Shown here piece after piece: positions 15,105-21,481 of a DNA stretch of 33,772 bases. Source of the stretch: Actinomycetes bacterium (GTDB taxonomy: Bacteria > Actinomycetota > Acidimicrobiia > Acidimicrobiales > Ilumatobacteraceae). Numbering within the stretch: position 1 is the first letter of the stretch; the number at the start of each line of letters is the position of its first letter. Position numbers and translations under genes: made by a program. Under the pieces are notes generated by a model, which was not told the DNA's origin, did not search any database, and was given only the letters and a program-made list of their open reading frames with translations. The stretch is from positions 1 to 33,772 of the forward strand of contig JANXUF010000122.1 of NCBI GenBank assembly GCA_025356335.1, given 5' to 3'.

Positions 15105-16281
15105 GCAGGATGCAGCCACCGATCGGCCCGCCACCGGCGGCGGCAACGGCAACCTCGGCGCCGGCGATCTGGCGCTGGCCGGCCTCACCCCAGAGCTGAC
15201 GGCATGCCTCGTGCACATACCCATATCCGTGCATGCGTCCGCCAGAAAGCTGACCGCCGTTGGTGTTCAGGGGTAGCTCACCGCTGCGGCTGATCCGCTC
15301 GCCGCCGGCGAGGAACGCGCCGGCCTCGCCCTTCGGGAAGAACCCGCAGGCCTCCAACCACTGCAGACAGATGAAGCTGAAGCCGTCGTACAACTGCGCC
15401 GTGTCCACGTCAGCCGGCTTGAGGTCCGTTCGGCTCCACATCATCGGCGCTGCGTCGTGGCAAGCCATTGTCGTCAGGTCGGCGCGCTGATCCCACGAGT
15501 CGCGGCCGTGCAGCGCGGAGCCGATCGCCTCGATGCGCACGGGGGGTTTGCGCAGCGAGGCGACGAGACTCTCGTGGGAGACGATGATCGCGGTGCTTCC
15601 GTCGGCGGGAACGTCGCAATCGAACAGGCACAACGGCCAGGAGATCATCCGTGCGCTGAGGTATGCACCCAGCGTCAGCGGCTCGGTGAAGATCGCCTTC
15701 GGGTTGAGGGCTGCGTTGGTCCGGCACGTGATCGGGATCTGGGCCAGCTGCTCGCGCGTCAGCCCGAAGTCGTGCATGTATCGCTGCGCGTACAGGGCGA
15801 TCCAGTTGGAGGCCGACATCGCCCCGAACGGCGGATACCACTGCAGCGCGCCGGTCAGCCGACCGTCGCCGCTGCCGGTCACGCTTGCGCGCCGTTCAGC
15901 CGTTTGTGACGACGACTCGGTGACGGTGCGGAACACGACCACATGGCTGGCGAGCCCGGTGACCACTGCCGCCACGGCATTGAAGAGTGCCCCGAGCTGC
16001 CCGGGCACCTCACCGCCTCCGGAAAACCAGTCCAGTTCCAGACCCATCGCTTCTTTCAGGTCGCGAACGCCGTGCGGCGACATCCCCGGGGGCGACGGCG
16101 CCATCCCGGGATAGGTGCTCACGCCGTCGATGTCGGACCGGTCCAGCCCTGCGTCGGCGAGCGCCTCCGTGACCGCCTCGACCGTCAACGACACACCCGA
16201 GCGGCCGAGCTTGCGGCCGATCTGTGACTGGCCGACGCCCGAGATTACCGCCTGCCGTTCGCCGACCCGCGTCGTGCTCAC
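15088..16281 (-). CDS. Ltp-type thiolase-fold lipid-transfer protein / putative retro-aldolase
   Basis: A 397-residue thiolase-superfamily protein of the SCP-x/Ltp branch. The classic thiolase nucleophilic Cys segment is not seen. Instead the protein has YDGFSF (298-303) and NTNGGQLSGGRMHGYG (339-354), as in Ltp proteins that act as side-chain aldolases with a DUF35 partner (for example Ltp2 in steroid degradation). The likely role is retro-aldol cleavage of a 3-hydroxyacyl-CoA with a tertiary alcohol, releasing acetyl- or propionyl-CoA and a ketone. This is inferred from family and pairing. The GTG at 16281 forms a GTGA overlap with the DUF35 stop, which fixes the start; upstream in-frame codons lie inside the DUF35 gene. 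The 3' end overlaps the regulator gene by 17 bp. Confidence 0.88.
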   Translation of the reverse strand: MSTTRVGERQAVISGVGQSQIGRKLGRSGVSLTVEAVTEALADAGLDRSDIDGVSTYPGMAPSPPGMSPHGVRDLKEAMGLELDWFSGGGEVPGQLGALFNAVAAVVTGLASHVVVFRTVTESSSQTAERRASVTGSGDGRLTGALQWYPPFGAMSASNWIALYAQRYMHDFGLTREQLAQIPITCRTNAALNPKAIFTEPLTLGAYLSARMISWPLCLFDCDVPADGSTAIIVSHESLVASLRKPPVRIEAIGSALHGRDSWDQRADLTTMACHDAAPMMWSRTDLKPADVDTAQLYDGFSFICLQWLEACGFFPKGEAGAFLAGGERISRSGELPLNTNGGQLSGGRMHGYGYVHEACRQLWGEAGQRQIAGAEVAVAAAGGGPIGGCILLTTSR

Positions 16282-16733
16282 GACGCCTCGCCCGCCTGCT
16301 CGAGTGACGCAGAGACGGGTGCGACCGGGCGGAACAGCGGGAGCCACACATCGTCACGCTGCTCGAACTCGACCTCGACGCGAAGCCCGACCTGCACACC
16401 GCCGGCGGCGGCTGTCGCGGCATCCACCCCGACCAGACGAGTCATCACGCGGAGACCGACTTGCTCGTCCAGTTCGACGATCGCGATCACGTACGGCACG
16501 TCGAGGTTCGGCACCCACTGCTGGTGGTTCACCGTGAAGCCCTCGACCGTTCCCAGGCCGGCCGTGGCATTCGGTGAGACGTGCTCGGAGAGGCACACCG
16601 GGCAGACGGGCTCCGGTTGGTGGATCCACCAGCCGCAGTCCTCACAGCGCATGATGCGCAGCACGCCCTCGCGGCCCGACTGCCAGAAGTAGCGGTTTTC
16701 GTCCGTGATCAGAGGCAGTGGCGCCATATTCAT
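16278..16733 (-). CDS. DUF35 zinc-ribbon/OB-fold protein, partner of the Ltp protein
   Basis: A 151-residue protein with a rubredoxin-like zinc ribbon (C30-x2-C33 and C44-x2-C47, in CEDCGWW and PVCPVC) followed by an OB-fold (about 55-135: GTVEGFTVNHQQW, VPYVIAIVELDEQVGLRVM, VGLRVEVEFEQRDDVWLPLFRP). DUF35 proteins form complexes with thiolase-like or Ltp proteins and shape their CoA-substrate site; in steroid degradation they are needed for aldolase activity. Both ends overlap neighbours by 4 bp: ATGA with the aldehyde dehydrogenase stop and GTGA with the Ltp start. The three proteins are therefore made from one mRNA and probably in fixed ratio. An internal ATG at codon 3 is an alternative start. 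Confidence 0.92.
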   Translation of the reverse strand: MNMAPLPLITDENRYFWQSGREGVLRIMRCEDCGWWIHQPEPVCPVCLSEHVSPNATAGLGTVEGFTVNHQQWVPNLDVPYVIAIVELDEQVGLRVMTRLVGVDAATAAAGGVQVGLRVEVEFEQRDDVWLPLFRPVAPVSASLEQAGEAS

Positions 16734-18199
16734 GCGGGCCTCGTCAGCGACGTCAGCTCCATCAGCTCGTCAAGTCCCTCGGCGCCCCACTGCCGGCCGA
16801 TCCCGCTGTGCTTGTAACCACCGAAGGGCAGGTCGCACTGGTAGGCGCCGGCGCCGTTGACGCTGACGCTGCCCGCACGCAAACGACGAGCCACACGCTC
16901 TGCTCGCTCGGCATCACCGCCGATTACACCGGCGGCGAGCCCGTAGATGCTGTCGTTGGCAATCGCCACGGCGTGGTCGTCATCGTCATACGGGATCGTG
17001 ACGAGGACTGGTCCGAAGATCTCCTCCTGGGCGATCCGCATGCTGTTGTCGACATCGACGAACAGAGTGGGCTCGACGAAGTTGCCACGGGGCAGATGCG
17101 CCGGCCGGCCACCGCCGACCAGAACACGGGCACCCTGCTCGCGTCCAGACGCGATGTAGTTGAGGACGCGGTCGCGCTGTCGGGGGCTCACCAACGGGCC
17201 TGCCATGACCGTCGGGTCGGTGGGATCGCCATAGGGGATCTGCGACCAGACGGCTTCGAGGATCGCTACGGCCTCGTCGTAACGCGATCGAGGCACGAGC
17301 AGTCGTGTCGGCAGCGCACAGCCCTGGCCGGCGTGGATGCACGTCTGCACCGAGCCACTCAGCGCGCTCGGCAGGTCCGCATCGTCGAGGACGATCGTCG
17401 GCGACTTGCCGCCGAGTTCGAGGAAGACCTTGGTGACGTTGCGCGATGCCACCTCCATCACGCGCTTTCCCGTCGTGGTGGATCCCGTGAACGCGACCAG
17501 GTCGACGAGGGGCGAGCTGGCAAGTTGCTCACCGACGGCATGATCCGAAGAGATCACGAAGTTGACAACGCCTGGGGGAATGTCGGTCTCGCTGACGATC
17601 CGGCTCAAGCGGAGCGCACTCAACGGCGTCTCCACGGCCGGTTTGAACACGACGGTGTTGCCGGAAGCGATGATCGGCCCGAGCTTGGACAACATGATCT
17701 CGGCCGGAAAGTTCCACGGAACGATGCATCCCACCACACCCGACGGGTTCTTGACGATCGAGCGGCGCACGTTGCCGGTGGGCAGCTCGAGCACGCCCCG
17801 ATCGATCTCCCACTCGTACGTGTCCATCAGCGCCAGTGGAGTCCCGAGCGACCACTCGATCGGCCAATCCAGCTGGAAGGCGTATGTCCACATCAACGGG
17901 GTCCCGACCTCGGCCACCATCTCCGTGCGCCATTCGTCGGCGTCCTTGCGGCAGGACTCTTGGAGTTGCTGCAGGCAGTGCTTCCGGAACGCGTGGTCAC
18001 GTGACCAATCCGTGGTGTCGAACGCCCGGCGCGCTGCGGCGATCGCCTGAGCCATCTCGACAGCGCCGCCGTCAGGCGCCGTGCCGGCGATCTCGTCGGT
18101 GGCCGGGTTGATCCGCTCGAACCGCCGGCCGCTCGCCGCTTGGATCAGCCGCCCGTCGATCAGCATCCCCGCGTGCTCGTCTTGCTTGTGCTCAGCCAT
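16730..18199 (-). CDS. Aldehyde dehydrogenase (NAD(P)+-dependent)
   Basis: A 489-residue aldehyde dehydrogenase with the full catalytic set: PWNFP with Asn163, Glu261 in FLELGGKSP (259-267) and the nucleophile Cys294 in GQGCALPTR (291-299). It oxidises an aldehyde to the acid with NAD(P)+; the family does not predict the substrate. The ATG at 18199 is preceded by AAGGGGAA at suitable distance. A GTG 84 nt further upstream is in frame but lies beyond operator 6 and gives an untypical N-terminus, so it is rejected. It heads the operon with DUF35 and Ltp. The aldehyde could be an oxidation product of a P450- or SDR-generated alcohol, or the aldolase product; this is inference. Confidence 0.94.
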   Translation of the reverse strand: MAEHKQDEHAGMLIDGRLIQAASGRRFERINPATDEIAGTAPDGGAVEMAQAIAAARRAFDTTDWSRDHAFRKHCLQQLQESCRKDADEWRTEMVAEVGTPLMWTYAFQLDWPIEWSLGTPLALMDTYEWEIDRGVLELPTGNVRRSIVKNPSGVVGCIVPWNFPAEIMLSKLGPIIASGNTVVFKPAVETPLSALRLSRIVSETDIPPGVVNFVISSDHAVGEQLASSPLVDLVAFTGSTTTGKRVMEVASRNVTKVFLELGGKSPTIVLDDADLPSALSGSVQTCIHAGQGCALPTRLLVPRSRYDEAVAILEAVWSQIPYGDPTDPTVMAGPLVSPRQRDRVLNYIASGREQGARVLVGGGRPAHLPRGNFVEPTLFVDVDNSMRIAQEEIFGPVLVTIPYDDDDHAVAIANDSIYGLAAGVIGGDAERAERVARRLRAGSVSVNGAGAYQCDLPFGGYKHSGIGRQWGAEGLDELMELTSLTRPA

Positions 18200-18261
18200 G
18201 CAGCGTTCCCCTTGTGCCGGAGCACCCGAGGCGCTCACCTGACAGGAGGCAACGTACCATG

Positions 18262-18277
18262 AAATAGGTGAATACTT
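18262..18277. promoter_or_regulatory. Operator copy 6 (AAATAG-GTGA-ATACTT)
   Basis: Island operator, + orientation, with a weak right arm. It lies 63 bp upstream of the minus-strand aldehyde dehydrogenase start. Operator 7 follows at a distance of 41 bp, close to four helical turns. Confidence 0.62.
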
Positions 18278-18302
18278 TGCCACGGGAGCGGGAGTTATGG
18301 TT

Positions 18303-18318
18303 GAATAGGTGAGTAATT
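18303..18318. promoter_or_regulatory. Operator copy 7 (GAATAG-GTGA-GTAATT)
   Basis: Island operator, + orientation, degenerate in both outer positions but with the AATAGGTGA core. It is upstream of the amidohydrolase gene at 18353. Confidence 0.58.
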
Positions 18319-18352
18319 CCGCGCCAACGCGTGACCGGGTTCAGGAGACACG

Positions 18353-19483
18353 ATGCTTCCCAGCGACACTCAGTTGATCTCGGTCGATGATCACGTCATC
18401 GAACACGCGAACGTCTGGACCGACCGGTTGCCGACGCGCTTCGTCGCTGACGGACCGCGCGTGATTACCGACGACAAAGGTCACGACATCTGGCACTTCG
18501 CCGGCGGCAAGCACGTCAACATCGGGCTCAACGCAGTGGCCGGGCGCCCGAAGGAGGAGTTCGACATGGAGCCGACCTCGTTCTCCGACATGATCCCCGG
18601 CTGCTACGACCCCGTTCAACGGGTGCGCGACATGGATCTCGACGGCATCCAGGCGCAGATGTGCTTCCCTTCGTTTCCCGGCTTCGCCGGCACCAAGTTC
18701 GCCCAGGCGGCCGATAAGGATCTCGCCACGGCTTGCGTGATCGCGTACAACGACTGGATGATCGACGAGTGGTGCGGATCGGCACCCGATCGGCTGATAC
18801 CACTCGTGCTCGTCCCGTTCTGGGACGTTCCGGCGAGCGTGGCGGAGATCGAGCGCACAGCGGCGAAGGGCGCGAAGGCGATTTCGTTCCCGGAGAGTCC
18901 GTCGAACCTCGGGTTCGCCTCGTTTCACTCCGACGAATGGGACCCACTGCTCGCCGCCGCGCAGGCGACCCAGATGCCATTGTGCATGCATTTCGGAACT
19001 GGAGGAGCGCCTGCGACGAGTCCCGGGGCGCCGTTCGCCGTCGCGATCGCCCTGTTCGGCATGAACTCACAGTTCACGACGACCGAGCTGTTGTTCTCGC
19101 CGATGTTCCGCAAGTTCCCGGACCTGAAGGTCGCCATGTCGGAGGGCGGCATTGGTTGGATCCCGTATGTCCTTGAGCGCTGCGACTACACGTGGGATCG
19201 CCACCGTCACTATCAGAACCTCGAGCTGAAGGTGCCGCCTTCGGAGATCTTCCGTGGCCACATCTACGGGTGCTTCATCTCCGACGCTGCCGGCCTGGAG
19301 AACATCGACCTGATCGGCGAGGACTCGATCATGTGGGAGTGCGACTACCCGCACTCGGATTCGAACTGGCCAGACGCTCGGGGAATGCTCGAGAAGTCGT
19401 TGGTCGACGTTCCTGACGACACCGCGCGCAAGATCGCCGAGACCAACGCCCGTGAGCTGTTCCACTTCACCGGCGGGCGCTGA
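18353..19483 (+). CDS. Amidohydrolase family protein (ACMSD-like, amidohydrolase_2)
   Basis: A 376-residue TIM-barrel metal-dependent hydrolase or decarboxylase. N-terminal metal-site segment VDDH (11-14), MHFGTGG with His213, AMSEGGIGWIPYVLER around Glu264, and ECDYPHSDSNWP with Asp331 match the amidohydrolase_2/ACMSD subfamily. Members cleave or decarboxylate a carbon-carbon or carbon-nitrogen bond in ring-derived acids. In actinobacterial catabolic islands such genes are common but rarely characterised, and C-C hydrolysis of a beta-diketone-like ring product is one possibility. ATG 18353 has AGGAG a few nucleotides upstream. It is monocistronic and convergent with the CaiB/BaiF gene (18-bp gap). 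Confidence 0.9.
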   Translation: MLPSDTQLISVDDHVIEHANVWTDRLPTRFVADGPRVITDDKGHDIWHFAGGKHVNIGLNAVAGRPKEEFDMEPTSFSDMIPGCYDPVQRVRDMDLDGIQAQMCFPSFPGFAGTKFAQAADKDLATACVIAYNDWMIDEWCGSAPDRLIPLVLVPFWDVPASVAEIERTAAKGAKAISFPESPSNLGFASFHSDEWDPLLAAAQATQMPLCMHFGTGGAPATSPGAPFAVAIALFGMNSQFTTTELLFSPMFRKFPDLKVAMSEGGIGWIPYVLERCDYTWDRHRHYQNLELKVPPSEIFRGHIYGCFISDAAGLENIDLIGEDSIMWECDYPHSDSNWPDARGMLEKSLVDVPDDTARKIAETNARELFHFTGGR

Positions 19484-19501
19484 GCACCGGCGAGAGCTCG
19501 T

Positions 19502-20731
19502 TCAGGTGATGACTCCAGCGATCTTGAGCTCGATGACCTCGTCCATCGTCTTACCCGTCGACATTACGATCTCGTCGGTGTGCTCGGCGAACAGCGGGGC
19601 GCGGGTGATGCTGAACGGCGTCTCGTCGAACTGAACCGGGCTGGCGACGAGTTCGCGAGCGTTGCCCTCGGCGTCCTGGACGGCAACGATGTAGCTGTTG
19701 GCCCGTACCTGGGCATCCTGGGTGACGTCGAGGGCGTCGTTGTTCGGGGCCCATTGCCCGCTCAGGGTCTTGAACTTCTCCAGCCAGAACGCGTACGGCT
19801 GGGCGCCGATCGCAGCAGCGACGTGCACACCGGCATCGGCCGCGGCGTGCATCAGCTTCTCTGCTGTGTCGAAGCGTGGGTCGTCGATCAGGTCCTCGCG
19901 CCCGATGTGGCGACAGACGTCGGGCCAGTACCGACCAGCTTGCAGCATGGTCAGGTTGACGAACCGGCCGTCCGACGTGCGGTAATTACCGATCAGCGGG
20001 TTGAAGGGCAGGTGCGGCGGGCCGCCGAGCAGCGGCCGCGGTGGCGCCATTCCGGTCAGCAACGCGTTGTTCACCGACAATGCAGTCGCCCACGTACCCA
20101 GACCGAGGAGCGAGACGTCGACCACCGACGTCTCCCCCGTCGTCGCACGCGCAAACAGGGCCGCAGCGATGCCGCCGGCAATGGTCATGCCACCCATGGA
20201 ATCGCCGTAGGCGCCCGATGGCTGGAGAACGGTGTTCGGCGAATCACTCGGAGTACATCCGACGGCGCTGCCGCCACGCGACCAGAACGCGCTGCTGTCA
20301 TAGCCACCGCTGTCGGCCTCGTCGCCGAGTGGGCCGTGGGCGCTGCCACGAACGTAGATGATGTGGGGGTTCACGGCGCGGATGTGCTCGACGTCGATCT
20401 TCAGCTTGGCTCTGCTCGATGGCAAGAAGTTGGTTAGGAACACGTCGCAGGTCTTGGCGAGATCGTAGAGGATTTCCCGGCCCGCGTCGCTTTCCAGGCC
20501 CAAACCGATGCTCTTCTTGCCACGGTTCGGATGTTCCATCAAGGGTTGGAACGAGCCGGTCGCCACTCCGCCAGTGCCCAACTTGAGGCCCCGCTGCGAA
20601 TCCCCGGCGACGTTGTGCTCGACCTTGATCACCTCTGCGCCCCAGTCAGCGAGCACGGCGCCCGCTGCCGGCGTGAACGTGAACTGGGCGACTTCGAGAA
20701 CTCGCACGCCCTTCATCGGCTGGGTGGTCAT
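19502..20731 (-). CDS. CaiB/BaiF family CoA-transferase
   Basis: A 409-residue family III CoA-transferase. N-terminal GVRVLEVAQFTFTPAAGAVLADWGAEVIKVE pattern (8-38), HPNRGKKSIGLGL, and the catalytic aspartate in GAYGDSMGGM (Asp177) are present. The enzyme moves CoA from one acyl-CoA to a free acid without ATP. The ATG at 20731 has AAGGAGA upstream. It follows LivF by 36 nt on the same strand with no operator or terminator between, so it is the last gene of the uptake operon. That links import of an acid with its CoA activation, an inference from position. Confidence 0.92.
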   Translation of the reverse strand: MTTQPMKGVRVLEVAQFTFTPAAGAVLADWGAEVIKVEHNVAGDSQRGLKLGTGGVATGSFQPLMEHPNRGKKSIGLGLESDAGREILYDLAKTCDVFLTNFLPSSRAKLKIDVEHIRAVNPHIIYVRGSAHGPLGDEADSGGYDSSAFWSRGGSAVGCTPSDSPNTVLQPSGAYGDSMGGMTIAGGIAAALFARATTGETSVVDVSLLGLGTWATALSVNNALLTGMAPPRPLLGGPPHLPFNPLIGNYRTSDGRFVNLTMLQAGRYWPDVCRHIGREDLIDDPRFDTAEKLMHAAADAGVHVAAAIGAQPYAFWLEKFKTLSGQWAPNNDALDVTQDAQVRANSYIVAVQDAEGNARELVASPVQFDETPFSITRAPLFAEHTDEIVMSTGKTMDEVIELKIAGVIT

Positions 20732-20767
20732 CGGCAGTCTCCTTCGATCGAATGTCGGGGTGGATCC

Positions 20768-21481
20768 TCAACCATCGGCGCCCGCGCCGAGGTACGCAAC
20801 CTCGAGTCTCCTCGGATCGGCGCGGATGTCGGCCGCTGGTCCCTGCAAGGCGACTTCACCGTGCACCAGGACCAGTGCCTGATCGGCGATCTCGAGCGCC
20901 AACTGAACATGCTGCTCGACGAGCACCACCGCAGCGCCCGTCGAGTCGGCGACGTCTCGGAGCTTCGGCATCAGTTGCTCGACAATGATCGGCGCCAGAC
21001 CCATGCTCATCTCGTCGACGATCAGGACCTTCGGGCCCTGCACGAGAGCACGAGCGACCGCCAGCATCTGCTGTTCGCCACCTGACAACATGCCGGCGCG
21101 GATCTTCGCGCGAGTGGCCAGGGAGGGGAACGTATCGAACACCTCGGCGACCGACATGCCCTTCGACTTCGCCGCGATCTGGAGGTTCTCACGCGTCGAC
21201 ATCGCCGTGAACAACGCCCGTGAATCCGGGACGAGGACGACGCCCTCGCTGTTCAGACGCCGCGCTGTACCACCCTTCATCACCGTGCCGCCGAGCTTGA
21301 TCGTGCCCGCCATCGGGACGAGCAAACCGGCCAGCGTCAGGATCAGCGATGTCTTTCCCGCTCCGTTCGGGCCGAGGACGGCGAGGATTTCTCGTTCGCT
21401 CAGCGCCAGCGAGACGTCGCGGGCGACCGAGACCTTTCCATATCCGACGGTGAGATGCTCACACTCGAAGATCACGCTCAC
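20768..21481 (-). CDS. livF: Branched-chain amino acid-type ABC transporter ATP-binding protein (LivF-like)
   Basis: A 237-residue ATPase subunit: Walker A GPNGAGKT (37-44), signature LSGGEQ (132-137), Walker B LIVDEM (153-158) and switch His191, with the LivF-type GYGKVSVARDVSLAL start. It energises transport together with the fused LivHMG protein. The GTG at 21481 overlaps the LivHMG stop as GTGA. Longer in-frame extensions to 21739 lie inside the LivG domain and are not coding. It is named by subfamily only; the transported solute is unlikely to be a branched-chain amino acid, given the catabolic neighbours. Confidence 0.93.
   Translation of the reverse strand: MSVIFECEHLTVGYGKVSVARDVSLALSEREILAVLGPNGAGKTSLILTLAGLLVPMAGTIKLGGTVMKGGTARRLNSEGVVLVPDSRALFTAMSTRENLQIAAKSKGMSVAEVFDTFPSLATRAKIRAGMLSGGEQQMLAVARALVQGPKVLIVDEMSMGLAPIIVEQLMPKLRDVADSTGAAVVLVEQHVQLALEIADQALVLVHGEVALQGPAADIRADPRRLEVAYLGAGADG

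Noticed and set aside
18200..18283. Longer aldehyde dehydrogenase start at GTG 18283
   Set aside because: It would place operator 6 within the coding sequence and adds an untypical N-terminus; ATG 18199 has a good ribosome binding site.
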